A DNA stretch of 64,000 nt from Burkholderiales bacterium (GCA_021414305.1 JAIOOS010000006.1:1-64000), one strand, 5' to 3'. Positions 53,692-63,034 are shown, numbered from the stretch's first letter. Made by a program: numbers and translations. The notes: generated by a model from the letters alone, not told the origin.

Positions 53692-54347
53692 TCCGCCTCA
53701 GCGCGTTCCGCTGGGTGCCGCCGTTCGCCCAGGGCCTGGTGCGCGACCTGCGCGTGCGCTGGGCGCTCGAGGAGGCCGCCCTGCCGTACGAGGTGATGCT
53801 GATCGGCTTCGAGGACCAGAAGTCCGACAGCTACCGCAAGATGCAGCCCTTCGGCCAGGTGCCGGCGATCGATGACGATGGCCTCGTGCTGTTCGAGTCG
53901 TGCGCGATCGTCATGCATCTCGGCGAGCGCTCGCAGGCGCTGATGCCGGGCGACGAGCCGGCGCGGGCGCGCGTGCGGACCTGGATGCTCGCCGCGCTGA
54001 ACACGATCGAGCCGCCGATCATGATGCTCAACTACATCGACATGCAGCCCGATGGCGCGCGGGCCGGCGCCAGGGAGGTCCGCGACTCGATCGTCGCCTG
54101 GATCGGCATGCGGCTCGACAACCTCGCCGCCTTCCTCGGCGACCGCGAGCACCTGGTCGAAGGCCGCTTCACCGCGGCCGACCTGCTGATGACCACGGTG
54201 CTGCGCATCCTGCGCACCACCGACCTCGTCAGCCAGCGACCGACGCTCGAGGCGTACAAGCAGCGCCATGAGGCCCGGACGGCTTTCCAGAAGGCGCTCG
54301 GCGACCAGCTCGCGGCATTCGCGAAGCACGCGCCGCCGAAACAGTGA
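53688..54347 (+). CDS. Glutathione S-transferase family protein
   Basis: A 219-residue two-domain protein. Thioredoxin-like half: IRLSAFRWVPPFAQGLVRDLRVRWALEEAALPYEV, GQVPAIDDDGLVLFESCAIVMHLGER. Helical half: ADLLMTTVLRIL with the conserved Asp. No Cys or Ser is in the usual first-helix position, so the nucleophile is unclear. The start GTG overlaps the SRPBCC stop, placing it as the third gene of the ArsR operon. It could be a transferase or a reductase. Confidence 0.88.
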   Translation: MIRLSAFRWVPPFAQGLVRDLRVRWALEEAALPYEVMLIGFEDQKSDSYRKMQPFGQVPAIDDDGLVLFESCAIVMHLGERSQALMPGDEPARARVRTWMLAALNTIEPPIMMLNYIDMQPDGARAGAREVRDSIVAWIGMRLDNLAAFLGDREHLVEGRFTAADLLMTTVLRILRTTDLVSQRPTLEAYKQRHEARTAFQKALGDQLAAFAKHAPPKQ

Positions 54348-54426
54348 CGAGAGCCGCCGCCGGCGACGCCTTCTTCCTCCATGATGGGAACCGCCGGGCT
54401 CTCCGGCGACCTGTCTGGAGGACACC

Positions 54427-56172
54427 ATGCCCGCCGTCAACTGGGATCAACCGTCGACCGGCCTCGTCAGCGACGCCGCCCCTTCGCTGCTGCTGAAGAA
54501 CGACAAGGGCGAGGCGCTCAACGCCCGCTCGAGAGACGTCGCGATCGACGCCGTCTCCAAGGAGGCCGAGGCGCTGCTGGCGCGCACCGACAAGACGGTG
54601 GCTGCCAGGATCCGCTCCGACCAGTTCATCGGCGCCATCGCCTACGGCCCCAAGGCCACCGGCGCGATCGGCGTCAACGAGGCGGCCGCGGTGGCGCTCG
54701 GCGGCGTCAATCTCGTCGACCCCGCCAAACCGGTCGACAGCCGCGACGGCATCGGCGTCGCCGGCATATCGAACCGGGCGGTCGGCTACGGCGTCGTCGG
54801 CACCACCTTCGGCATCCGCTCGGTCGGCGTGCTGGGCAATGCGGCGGCAGGCGGCGTCGGCGTGCGCGGCACCGGCTCGCAAGGCGGCGTCGAAGGCACG
54901 TCCAGCCAGGGACATGGTGTCTCGGGAACGAGCCAGTCGAAGACCGCCGCCGGCGTGTTCGGCTTCGCGCCCGGGCCCCAGGGCGGCGGCGTGTTCGGCC
55001 AGAGCGCGGCCGGCGCCGGCGTCGACGGCAGCTCGAGCGCCGGCACCGGCGTGCGCGGCACGAGCGTGCAGGCGCGCGGCGTCGTCGGCGAGTCGACCGG
55101 CAGCAATGCCTCGGGCGTGTTCGGCCGCAACGATCTCGGCAACGGCGTCGGCGTCGACGCCTTCAGCCAGGCCGGCACGGCGATGCGCGCGAACAGCGGC
55201 AGCGGCACCGGCCTCGTGGTCCAGTCCTTGTCCGGCGGTGGCATCGACGTCGGCAACAACAGCACGAGCAAGCCCGCGCTCAAGGCCTACTCGCCGGGCA
55301 AGCCTGCGGTCGACGCGATGTCGCTGACCGACGCCGGCGTGCGCGCCGGCAGCGCCCACGCCGGCGTCGTCGGCGTGGCCATCGCCGCGAGCAAGGCGGG
55401 CGACCCCGAAGCCGGTTGCGGGGTGTACGGCAACTCGATGGGTGGAGTCGGCACCTGCGGCATCACCTTCATCGGCACCGGCGTGCTCGGCATCGGCTAT
55501 CCGCAGCTCAATGCCTGGGCGGGACGCTTCATCGGCAACGTGCACGTCGACGGCATCCTGTTCAAGTCGGCGTCGATGTTCTCGATCGACCATCCGCTCG
55601 ACCCGAAGCGCAAGGTCCTGAACCACGCCTGCGTCGAATCGCCCGAGTACAAGACCTTCTACGACGGCAGCGTCACGCTCGACCGGCGCGGCCAGGCGAC
55701 GGTCAAGCTGCCGCGCTGGTTCGACGCGCTCAACCACGAGCTGCGCTACCAGCTCACGTCGATCGGCGCGCCCGCGCCCGAACTGCACGTCGCGCGAGAG
55801 GCCAAGGCCGGGTCGTTCGCGATCGCCGGCGGCTCGCCCGGCCAGCGCGTGTGCTGGCAGGTCACGGGCGTGCGCCGCGATGCCTGGGCCAAGGCGCACC
55901 CGATGCAGGTCGAGCAGGCCCGCAGCAAGGCACGGTCGGCTGCGCCGCCGGTGACCCTGGCCGACGCCAGGCGCGCCGCCGCGCTCGCCGAGAAGGCGGC
56001 GAAAGCGCTGCATGCGACCGAAAAGGCGCAGCGCAAGCCGGCTCGCCCGCCCGCGGCGCTTGACCTGGCGGCCGTCAAGCCGCCGGCAGGCAGCGACGAG
56101 GGCCGCACCGAGCGCACAGCGCGCGACCTGGTGCGCGAGATCGGGCGGCTGGCGCCGTTGCGCGAGAGCTGA
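54427..56172 (+). CDS. Glycine-repeat beta-structure protein with conserved C-terminal domain, unknown function
   Basis: 581 residues, start ATG after GGAGG. Residues 1-100 are mixed. Residues about 108-350 hold many degenerate G-V-x-G units (GVAGISNRAVGYGVVGTTFG..., GVLG, GVRG, GVFG, GVYG), typical of a beta-helix or prism as in tail-fibre-like proteins. Residues about 370-490 are a distinct domain: GRFIGNVHVDGILFKSASMF, DHPLDPKRKVLNHACVESPE, LPRWFDALNHELRYQLTSIG. The tail about 500-581 is Ala/Lys/Arg-rich and helical. No signal peptide or anchor. I cannot assign a function; an extracellular or structural role is only a guess. Confidence 0.8.
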   Translation: MPAVNWDQPSTGLVSDAAPSLLLKNDKGEALNARSRDVAIDAVSKEAEALLARTDKTVAARIRSDQFIGAIAYGPKATGAIGVNEAAAVALGGVNLVDPAKPVDSRDGIGVAGISNRAVGYGVVGTTFGIRSVGVLGNAAAGGVGVRGTGSQGGVEGTSSQGHGVSGTSQSKTAAGVFGFAPGPQGGGVFGQSAAGAGVDGSSSAGTGVRGTSVQARGVVGESTGSNASGVFGRNDLGNGVGVDAFSQAGTAMRANSGSGTGLVVQSLSGGGIDVGNNSTSKPALKAYSPGKPAVDAMSLTDAGVRAGSAHAGVVGVAIAASKAGDPEAGCGVYGNSMGGVGTCGITFIGTGVLGIGYPQLNAWAGRFIGNVHVDGILFKSASMFSIDHPLDPKRKVLNHACVESPEYKTFYDGSVTLDRRGQATVKLPRWFDALNHELRYQLTSIGAPAPELHVAREAKAGSFAIAGGSPGQRVCWQVTGVRRDAWAKAHPMQVEQARSKARSAAPPVTLADARRAAALAEKAAKALHATEKAQRKPARPPAALDLAAVKPPAGSDEGRTERTARDLVREIGRLAPLRES

Positions 56173-56258
56173 GCCGTCGGGTCAGCTTGCGAGTCCCGTG
56201 GGCGCAGGGCAAGCGGCCGCGCCTTCCTGGCGCGAACCGTTCGGTCGCGTCGAGACGG

Positions 56259-57176
56259 CTACAGCGAAAGCACGTGTGCGAAGGCGTGATGCCATAGCGT
56301 TGCGGTCACAAGGCCGAGCGGGATGCCGACGCCGATCATGGTCGAGACAAGTGGCGCGTCCAGCCGGGCCTCCGCGGCGACGATGCCAGCACCGATCATC
56401 GGTGGCATCGCTGCCTCGATCATGCTGACGCGGCTGGTCATGTCGAGCTCCGCGTCGAGCAGCCACAGGATGGCAAAGACGATGGCCGGACAGGCGACGA
56501 GCTTGTAGCCGAGGCCGATCGCCAGCAGTCGGGCCTGGCTGCGCAGCGCGCCGAGGCGCAGCTGCAGTCCGACCGAGAGCAGAGCGAGCGGAGCCAGCGT
56601 GTCGCCGACGCGCGCGAGCGCCGAGTCGAGAGGCGCCGGGAACGGCAGCGGCCGCAGCGAGAGGGCCAGCGCCAGCGCGATCAGCGGCGGAAAGGTCACG
56701 ATCTTCTTCAGCATGCTGGCGCGCGAGGTCGGCGCGTCGCCGGCGTAGAGGGCGGCGACGAAGACGCCGATCGTGGCAAGCGCCAGGTACGAGCCCAGCT
56801 GGTCGATCAACAGGCCTAGGCCGAGACCGTCCCGCCCGTGCAGCGACTCGATCATCGGCAGGCCGACGAACGAGGTGTTGCCGAACCCGCCGACCAGCGT
56901 CAACGCGCCGACGCTGGCGCGCGGCAGGCGGAGCCACCGGCCGACGCACCAGAACGCCGCGGCGCCGACCGCGAAGAGCCCCCACGGCATCAGCACCGGC
57001 CAGAGCTGGTTCGGATCGAAGGCGAAGCCGTGCAGCGCTTTCAGCGTCACCGCTGGAAGCGAGACGTGGAGGATGACGGCGTTGAGCGTCTGGGGGGCGT
57101 TGGCGGGCGTTCGCGACGAGTGCTGCAGCAGCACTCCGACCGCCAGGCAGGCGACGAGCAGGAGAAGGTTCGACAT
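56259..57176 (-). CDS. AEC (auxin efflux carrier) family transporter
   Basis: A 305-residue protein with about ten helices in two repeats. Family features include NAVILHVSLPAVTLKALHGF, the crossover region GGFGNTSFVGLPMIE, and a second half with TLAPLALLSVGLQLRLG and EAAMPPMIGAGIVA. These carriers move organic acids or amino-acid-like anions in bacteria. ATG 57176 was chosen (MSNLLLLVACLAVGVLL); the upstream extension is Arg-rich. The 224 bp between it and the next plus-strand gene hold nothing else. Confidence 0.87.
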   Translation of the reverse strand: MSNLLLLVACLAVGVLLQHSSRTPANAPQTLNAVILHVSLPAVTLKALHGFAFDPNQLWPVLMPWGLFAVGAAAFWCVGRWLRLPRASVGALTLVGGFGNTSFVGLPMIESLHGRDGLGLGLLIDQLGSYLALATIGVFVAALYAGDAPTSRASMLKKIVTFPPLIALALALSLRPLPFPAPLDSALARVGDTLAPLALLSVGLQLRLGALRSQARLLAIGLGYKLVACPAIVFAILWLLDAELDMTSRVSMIEAAMPPMIGAGIVAAEARLDAPLVSTMIGVGIPLGLVTATLWHHAFAHVLSL

Positions 57177-57400
57177 GGGCGGCTCGCTGGTTCGGCGCAA
57201 CGGCGCCCGTGCCCTGTCGTACGTGATGGGGGCCGCGAAGCGGACAACGGCGGCCGGCGGAGTCCGGCTTCGACGCCGCCGAGCCGCGCCGCGGAAATCG
57301 CTCATCGCGGTTCGTCGTCGGCGTCAGCGGCCAGGTCTGGCCGGTTTCTCCGCGCCGCTGCGTACTTCCGAGTGCAGATCAACAACTGACCGGAGCTCCC

Positions 57401-57796
57401 ATGAACGAGATCACACGATATGAGCGCCTCGAGCAACGCCAGCCGCGCCGCCGTGGCGCCCCTGCCGGAACGGGCGGTGCGAAAGGACCTGTCGCGCTCG
57501 CCGTGCGAGGGCTGCTCGCGCTTTGCGTGATCAGCGCGCTCTGCGGCGGTGCGGCGGCGACCGAACCCGCGGCTCGCCCGGTCGCGTCGCCAGCGCCGGC
57601 CCAGGCCTCTGTCCCCGCATTGAAGCGGGAGTACCTGCGCTGCGACCACGTCTCTTCGCAACGCCGGCTCACGCTGGAGGCGTCGATCTACTGCGGTACG
57701 GTCAGCGAGGAGCTCATGAGGCGAGAGTTCGACGGTGACCTCGATCTCATGCTGGCGTGGAGGCGTGCGGCGCGGCAGGCGTCCATCCCGGAATGA
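57401..57796 (+). CDS. Small exported protein, unknown
   Basis: A 131-residue protein with a basic start and a hydrophobic segment about 30-50 (VALAVRGLLALCVISALCGGAAA), then a Pro/Ala linker and a C-terminal part EYLRCDHVSSQRRLTLEASIYCGTVSEELMRREF with two cysteines that could form a disulfide. GGAGCTCCC precedes the ATG. I do not recognise it. It is 21 bp upstream of a tiny membrane protein and may be co-transcribed. Confidence 0.6.
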   Translation: MNEITRYERLEQRQPRRRGAPAGTGGAKGPVALAVRGLLALCVISALCGGAAATEPAARPVASPAPAQASVPALKREYLRCDHVSSQRRLTLEASIYCGTVSEELMRREFDGDLDLMLAWRRAARQASIPE

Positions 57797-57817
57797 CCCA
57801 AGCACCCGGGAGCCGAC

Positions 57818-57955
57818 ATGAACGACACCGAAAGGGAACAGCGCATCGTTCGCATGCTGCGCGAATGCAAGGCGTCGGCCGCTCCCGCGCAGCTGCTGGC
57901 GGTCGCCTGCGCCGCCCTGGCGGCGTTCGTCGCGCTGGCCGCGTACCTGGGCTGA
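57818..57955 (+). CDS. 45-residue single-helix membrane protein
   Basis: A very short gene: MNDTEREQRIVRMLRECKAS is a charged cytoplasmic segment and AQLLAVACAALAAFVALAAYLG one membrane helix, ending in TGA. GGGAG lies 5 nt before the ATG. It follows the small exported protein by 21 bp. The N-charged/C-helix layout is like other small regulatory membrane peptides; its role is unknown. Confidence 0.5.
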   Translation: MNDTEREQRIVRMLRECKASAAPAQLLAVACAALAAFVALAAYLG

Positions 57956-57979
57956 GCACGACGCGCCCCGGGCCTCGGC

Positions 57980-58200
57980 TCACATGCTTTCGGCGTACAG
58001 CTCGCGGCCGATCAGCATGCGGCGGATCTCGCTCGTGCCGGCGCCGATCTCGTAGAGCTTGGCGTCGCGCCAGAGGCGCCCGGCCGGGTACTCGTTGGTG
58101 TAGCCGACGCCGCCCAGCGCCTTGGCCCACCGCGTAGACATAGGCGCGCGACGCCTCTTCCATGAGGCGCTTGCAGACCAGTTGAGGGCATCCGCCGAGA
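57980..58200 (-). pseudogene. Fragment of isovaleryl-CoA dehydrogenase 3' end (copy A)
   Basis: This fills most of the only stretch over 300 bp without a gene (57956-58275). On the minus strand, 58123-57980 encodes the last 47 residues of an acyl-CoA dehydrogenase ([20 protein letters not shown] to GRELYAESM, stop TGA). Just upstream, in a different frame, is [11 protein letters not shown], which belongs about 30 residues earlier in that enzyme. The piece has an internal deletion and no start. Bases 57982-58123 are identical to 61506-61647. Confidence 0.85.
57982..58123. repeat. 142-bp direct repeat, copy A
   Basis: Identical base for base to 61506-61647 in the same orientation. Both copies encode the end of isovaleryl-CoA dehydrogenase on the minus strand. 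They differ immediately outside: the stop is TGA here and TAG in copy B, and the upstream junction is different. Confidence 0.95.
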
Positions 58201-58275
58201 ACGCGCCCGGCGTGAGGTAGAACTGCGGCAAGGCCCGAACCTTGCGTTCGCGGCGCGGCAGGACTTTCTCCGGCA

Positions 58276-59892
58276 ATGATCGAACTCCACATCGGCCTGT
58301 ATCCCCGGTTGGTCATCGACGGCGTCGAGCAGCCGCTCAAGCTCAAGCGCGGCTGGGCGGTGCTGGTGTTCCTCGCCGAGCGGGGCCACAAGGTGTCGCG
58401 CGAGCATCTCGCGGCGCTGCTCTGGCCCGAGGTCGCGGCCCCGCTGGGGCGGGGCCGCCTGCGTCGCCTGGTCCACGAGCTGAACGCTGCGCTCGGGCGG
58501 GATCTGCTGGTCGGCGACGCCGATGCTCTGTGGCTCGTCGAGGCCGGTGCAAGCGCCACGAGCGACGTCGTCGCGATCCGGCACAGCGCGCGCGCCATCG
58601 TCGCCGCGGCCGGCATGCCTTCGGCCATTGACGTCGAGCGCGTGCTGGCCGTTGGCGCCGCCCGCTATCTCGAAGGCTTCTCGGTGGACGCCGAGCCCTT
58701 CATGGAGTGGATGGAGCAGCAGCGCGCCGATCACGAACGCCTGGTGATGCGGGCGCTGCAGCGCGTCGCCGAGCACGCGTCGCACCGCGGTGATGCCGAC
58801 GTCGCGCTCGCTGCCGCGGAACGGCTGATCGCTCTCGACCGCTGCGGCGAGGCCGGCCATGCCGCCCGGCTCGTGGCGCTCGGCCGCAAGGGCGACGGCG
58901 CCGCCGTCGAGGCCGCGTACTTCGACTGCGCGCAGGCGCTGCGCGAGGAGCTCGGCATCCGGCCGTCGTTCAAGCTCGAGGCGGAGTACGCGCTGGCGAT
59001 CGACCTGCTGGCCCGGCCGGGCGGGGAGCCACGCGCCGCCGAGGTGGGCAGCCCGGATATCCGCTTCGCCGAATCGAGCGACGGCTGCGTCGCCTACACC
59101 TGCGTCGGCAGCGGCGCGCAGACGGTGCTTGTCGTCCCCGATCTGTTCTCCCACCTGGAAGTGGCGTTCGAGGACCCGCGGCTGCGCCACTGCATCGGCG
59201 AACTCGCCAGCCGCTACCGGCTGGTGCTGCTCGACCGCCGCGGCACGGGTCTCTCCGAGCGCATCGGCGTGCGCCCCGACGCCGAGACGACCCTCGAGGA
59301 CATGACTGCTGTGCTCGACGCGCTCGCGGTCGAGCGCGCCTGGATCTTCGGCGAATCGGTCGGCGGCCCGCTGGCGATCGAATTCGCCGCGACCCGGCCG
59401 CAACGCACGCTCGGCCTGTTGCTCTACGGCAGCCACGCTCGCGGCAGCTGGGCTCCCGACTACCCCTGGGCCATGGCCACCCCGGCGCTGGAGAAGTGGC
59501 TGACGCAGCTACACGCCGAGTGGGGCAACGCGCCCAGCCTCGGTCTTTTCGCGCCCTCGAGCGCCGCCGATCCGCAGGTCCGGGCATGGTGGGCGCGGAT
59601 GCTGCGCCAGTCGACCTCGCGGCAGGGCGTCGAGGCCTTGCTCATGTCGTTCCACCGCATCGACGTGCGCCATCGCCTGGCGGCGCTGCGCACGCCGACT
59701 CTGGTGGTGCACCGCGAGGACGATCGGATCGTCCGCGCCGGGGCGGCGCGCTACCTGGCGGCCGCCATCCCGGGCGCGCGGCTCGTCCTGCTGCCCGGCG
59801 CGGACCACTGGTTCTGGCATGGCGACGCCGAGCCGGTGCTGCAGGAGATGCACCGCTTCATCGAGCGTCATTCGGCTCCGGCGCCGCCGTGA
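58276..59892 (+). CDS. BTAD-type regulator fused to an alpha/beta hydrolase
   Basis: 538 residues in two parts. About 1-90 is a winged helix of SARP/BTAD activators ([46 protein letters not shown]), followed by the helical BTAD region to about 250 ([30 protein letters not shown]). Residues about 265-535 form a hydrolase with nucleophile Ser361 in FGESVGGP, an acid in HREDDR and His511 in GADHWFW. So a DNA-binding activator carries its own catalytic or small-molecule-sensing domain. No membrane segment. The start ATG at 58276 lies just after the ivd fragment. Confidence 0.87.
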   Translation: MIELHIGLYPRLVIDGVEQPLKLKRGWAVLVFLAERGHKVSREHLAALLWPEVAAPLGRGRLRRLVHELNAALGRDLLVGDADALWLVEAGASATSDVVAIRHSARAIVAAAGMPSAIDVERVLAVGAARYLEGFSVDAEPFMEWMEQQRADHERLVMRALQRVAEHASHRGDADVALAAAERLIALDRCGEAGHAARLVALGRKGDGAAVEAAYFDCAQALREELGIRPSFKLEAEYALAIDLLARPGGEPRAAEVGSPDIRFAESSDGCVAYTCVGSGAQTVLVVPDLFSHLEVAFEDPRLRHCIGELASRYRLVLLDRRGTGLSERIGVRPDAETTLEDMTAVLDALAVERAWIFGESVGGPLAIEFAATRPQRTLGLLLYGSHARGSWAPDYPWAMATPALEKWLTQLHAEWGNAPSLGLFAPSSAADPQVRAWWARMLRQSTSRQGVEALLMSFHRIDVRHRLAALRTPTLVVHREDDRIVRAGAARYLAAAIPGARLVLLPGADHWFWHGDAEPVLQEMHRFIERHSAPAPP

Positions 59893-59964
59893 CCTGAGCG
59901 GAAGGACGCCGAACGGACGCCCCGCGCGGACCATCAGCGTTCCGACAACCCTCCAGGAACGATC

Positions 59965-61275
59965 ATGACTCTCTGCGACATGCACGGCACAGCCCTCTCC
60001 ACCACCCGGGCCGCCTCCGCCGACGCCTACGACCAGGCGCTGGCGCTGTTCAACAGCTTTCGCCTCGACCCGATGGCGGTGCTCGGCCAGGTCCTGGCCG
60101 AGGACCCGACCTTCGTCTCCGGCTGGCTGATGCAGGCCGGAATGGTCCTCGGCACCTACGACGGCCTGCTGCTCGGCATGGCGCGCGAGTCGCTCGCCGC
60201 GGCCGAGGACTGCGTCGGCCACGCCAACGCCCGCGAGCGGTCGCTGCTCGGCGCCTTGCGACCCTGGGCCGACGGCGATCTGCGCCGCGGCCAGGCCCTG
60301 CTCGAGCGCCACGTGGTCGACCATCCGCGCGACCTGTTCGCGCTGCAGCTCTCGCATCTGAGCGACCTCGTGCTCGGCCAGTCGGAGATGCTGCGCGACC
60401 GGATCGGCCGCGCCCTCGCTCACTGGAGCCCTGCCGACCCCGGCTACGGCTACGTGCTCGGCATGCATGCCTTCGGCCTCGAGGAATGCCACGAGTACGC
60501 GCGGGCGGAAGCGACCGGCCGGCGGGCCGTCGAGCTGAACCCGGACGACGCCTGGGCGGTGCATGCGGTCGCCCACGTCTGCGAGATGCAGGGCCGGGTG
60601 GCCGACGGGCTCGAGTGGCTGACGGCGACCGAGCGCGATTGGGACGGCAACGGCCTCGCGGTGCACAACCACTGGCACATGGCACTGATGCATCTCTCGC
60701 GTGGCGACGAGCCGGCGGCGCTGGCGCTCTTCGACGCGGCCGTGACGCCGAAGGCCGAGTCGCTGGCGATGGACCTGAACGACGCCAGCGCGCTGCTCTG
60801 GCGCCTGATGCTGCGCGGCGTCGACGTCGGCGACCGCTGGACGCAAGTGGCGGCTCTCTGGCGCGCGCATGCCGCCTGGGGCGCTCTGGCGTTCAGCGAC
60901 GTGCACGCGATGCTGGCGATGGTCGCCAGCGGCGACCGCGACGCTGCCGCCGAAGGCGCTGCCGTCGCCGCAGCGGCTGCCCGGTCGAACGAGACGCCGG
61001 AATGGCGCCTGGTCGCGGCTCCGGCTTGCGAGGCGCTGCAGGCCTTCGCTCGAGGGCGCTACGCGGAGTGCACGCAGCGTCTGCTGCCGGTTCTCGCCTA
61101 CGGCCGCCACCTCGGCGGCAGCCACGCGCAGCGCGACCTGCTGCGCCTGACGGCCATCGAGGCCGCGCGCCGCGCCGGCGACGATGCCATCGTGCGCGCG
61201 TTGAGCGAGCAGCGGGCCGTGCAGAAGGCCGGGCGGCCGCACGCTGCGAGGAGGGAGCGGCATGCCATCGCCTGA
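59965..61275 (+). CDS. TTC38-like tetratricopeptide repeat protein
   Basis: A 436-residue soluble, all-helical protein: [100 protein letters not shown] and [11 protein letters not shown]. That order matches the family of human TTC38 found in many bacteria; no activity is established. The conserved histidine-rich segments are unusual for simple scaffold TPRs. AGGAACG precedes the ATG. It follows the BTAD-hydrolase gene by 72 bp. Confidence 0.85.
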   Translation: MTLCDMHGTALSTTRAASADAYDQALALFNSFRLDPMAVLGQVLAEDPTFVSGWLMQAGMVLGTYDGLLLGMARESLAAAEDCVGHANARERSLLGALRPWADGDLRRGQALLERHVVDHPRDLFALQLSHLSDLVLGQSEMLRDRIGRALAHWSPADPGYGYVLGMHAFGLEECHEYARAEATGRRAVELNPDDAWAVHAVAHVCEMQGRVADGLEWLTATERDWDGNGLAVHNHWHMALMHLSRGDEPAALALFDAAVTPKAESLAMDLNDASALLWRLMLRGVDVGDRWTQVAALWRAHAAWGALAFSDVHAMLAMVASGDRDAAAEGAAVAAAAARSNETPEWRLVAAPACEALQAFARGRYAECTQRLLPVLAYGRHLGGSHAQRDLLRLTAIEAARRAGDDAIVRALSEQRAVQKAGRPHAARRERHAIA

Positions 61276-61579
61276 TGCGACGCAAGAGCGCGGGCGCGGG
61301 CTGCAGGCGCGGCGCTGGGCGCCCGCTCGTCGGCAGCGAGTGCGGGGCCGATCGGTCGTGGCTTGGGTGGCTGTCGCCGCCTGCTGCGCGCTGCTCGCCT
61401 TCAGCGTGCTCGAGGCCCTGGAGACGCTCGACGAGCTCGCGGCCGCCGTGCACCTGATGGCGGGCGCGGCGTCCGGCGCACCGGCGACGCGCGCTGCCGG
61501 AGGCTACATGCTTTCGGCGTACAGCTCGCGGCCGATCAGCATGCGGCGGATCTCGCTCGTGCCGGCGCCGATCTCGTAG
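61262..61579 (+). CDS. Small membrane protein whose C-terminus reads into the ivd repeat
   Basis: A 105-residue frame overlapping the TTC38-like gene by 14 nt. It has an Arg-rich start, one membrane helix about 31-50 ([20 protein letters not shown]), then [20 protein letters not shown]. The last ~24 residues ([20 protein letters not shown]...) are the antisense reading of 142-bp repeat copy B. So the original C-terminus was probably lost when that sequence was joined here. Function unknown. Confidence 0.5.
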   Translation: MPSPDATQERGRGLQARRWAPARRQRVRGRSVVAWVAVAACCALLAFSVLEALETLDELAAAVHLMAGAASGAPATRAAGGYMLSAYSSRPISMRRISLVPAPIS

Positions 61580-62515
61580 AGCTTGGCGTCGCGCCAGAGG
61601 CGCCCGGCCGGGTACTCGTTGGTGTAGCCGACGCCGCCCAGCGCCTTTGCCCTGCATGAGCTGGAACTCGCCGATCGACTGGCCGAACTGCTTCCTCTCA
61701 TGGATGAAGGGCAGCACCAGGTCCATGCACGCCGCCATGATGCCGAGCGGCCCGCCCGAGAGCACGGCCCGCTCGTAGTCGAGGCCGCTCATCAGCACCT
61801 TGACGCCGCCGCCCTCCTTTCCGAGGACGTTCTCCGCCGGCACCTCGCAGTCCTGGAAGAACACCGGCCAGGTGTTCGAGCCGCGCATGCCGAGCTTGTC
61901 GAGCTTGGCGCCGAACGAGAGGCCCTTCATGCCCTTCTCGATGATGAAGGCGGTGATGCCGCTCGGCCCGCCGTTGATGTCGGTCTTGGCGTAGACGATC
62001 ATCGTGTCGGCGTCGCCGCCATTGGTGATCCACATCTTCGAGCCGTTGAGCACATAGCGGTCGCCCTTCAGGTCGGCGCGCAGCTTCATGCTCACCACGT
62101 CGGAGCCGGCGTTCGGCTCGCTCATCGCCAGCGCGCCGACGTGCTCGCCCGAGACGAGCTTGGGCAGGTACTTCTTCTTCTGCGCCTCGCTGCCGTTGCG
62201 ATGCAGCTGGTTGACGGCAAGGTTGGAATGGGCGCCGTAGGAAAGGCCCACCGACGCCGAGGCGCGCGACACCTCCTCCATGGCGACGACGTGCGCCAGG
62301 TAGCCGAGGTCGCTGCCGCCGTACTCCTCCTTCACCGTCATGCCGTGCAGGCCGAGCGAGCCGAGCTTTCTCCACAGGTCGGCGGGAAACAGGTTGTCGC
62401 GGTCGATATCGGCGGCGCGCGGCGCGATCTCGTCGTCGGCGAACTGCTGCACGCTGTCGCGCAGCATGTCGATCGTCTCGCCGAGGTGGAAGGCGAGGCC
62501 GGGAAGGTGGGGCAT
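61504..62515 (-). pseudogene. ivd: Isovaleryl-CoA dehydrogenase with internal deletion and frameshift
   Basis: A flavin enzyme that converts isovaleryl-CoA to 3-methylcrotonyl-CoA in leucine degradation, feeding the MCC encoded at 48.6-52.2 kb. Residues 1-290 are intact: start ATG 62515 with [27 protein letters not shown], catalytic Glu249 in [27 protein letters not shown]. At 61647/61648 it jumps to the last 47 residues ([15 protein letters not shown]...) in another frame, skipping about 50 residues of the C-terminal helical domain. As written the product is out of frame and not functional. Rearrangement or assembly error. Confidence 0.87.
61506..61647. repeat. 142-bp direct repeat, copy B
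   Basis: Identical to 57982-58123. Here it is the 3' end of the broken ivd gene. Together the copies flank 3,382 bp that hold the BTAD-hydrolase and TTC38-like genes. Confidence 0.95.
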
Positions 62516-62557
62516 GGCAAGTCTCCTGCTCTTGGAGACCGTATTAGAGCCCGAAGC

Positions 62558-63034
62558 TCAGCGGCGCTGGACGACCGCCAGGTGCACCGCCGTCTCGAGC
62601 CAGCGCTCGTGCAGGCGCTTCAGTGCCGCCGCGTCGATGGCGACGCGCGTCGCCTCGGCCGGGTCGGCCGGGCCGGCGCTTGCGGCGAGGCGCTGCATCG
62701 AGGTCTCGAACGCCGCGGCCGCCGTGCGCCATTCGCGCTGGGCCACGGCGTAGGCCTCGCGGTCCCTGCGCGCCGACTCGGCGGCCAGCGCCTTCGTCGC
62801 GCCCGACTCGAGCGCGTCGAGCCAGCGCAGCGCGGCGTCGCGGCCAACGTCGGCGGCCTCGGCCGCGGTGGGAAACGGCGCAAGCTCGGGGCGCAGGCGA
62901 TGGTCTAGCACCGAGCCGTCGTCGTCGATCCAGGAGACGACCACGCGGGCGAGGAAAGTCCCGTCCGGCGTCAGCTCCGGACGGCAGCTCACTCGATAGC
63001 GGTTGTGGTGAACGAGCTCGAAAGGCTCTCGCAT
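62558..63034 (-). CDS. Conserved hypothetical protein
   Basis: A 158-residue soluble protein starting MREPFELVHHNRYRVSCRPEL, with beta-rich TPDGTFLARVVVSWIDDDGSVLDHRL and then a long alpha-helical part (AALRWLDALESGATKALAAESARRDREAYAVAQREWRTAAAAFETSM). Not recognised. It is 42 bp upstream of ivd on the same strand. The 159 bp between it and the epoxide hydrolase hold no other gene; an upstream in-frame extension is Arg-rich and unlikely. Confidence 0.72.
   Translation of the reverse strand: MREPFELVHHNRYRVSCRPELTPDGTFLARVVVSWIDDDGSVLDHRLRPELAPFPTAAEAADVGRDAALRWLDALESGATKALAAESARRDREAYAVAQREWRTAAAAFETSMQRLAASAGPADPAEATRVAIDAAALKRLHERWLETAVHLAVVQRR

Noticed and set aside
57747-58628. Minus-strand frame spanning the ivd fragment and BTAD gene
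   Set aside because: Only the residues [11 protein letters not shown] match an acyl-CoA dehydrogenase; the rest is antisense to the BTAD gene or wrong-frame repeat.
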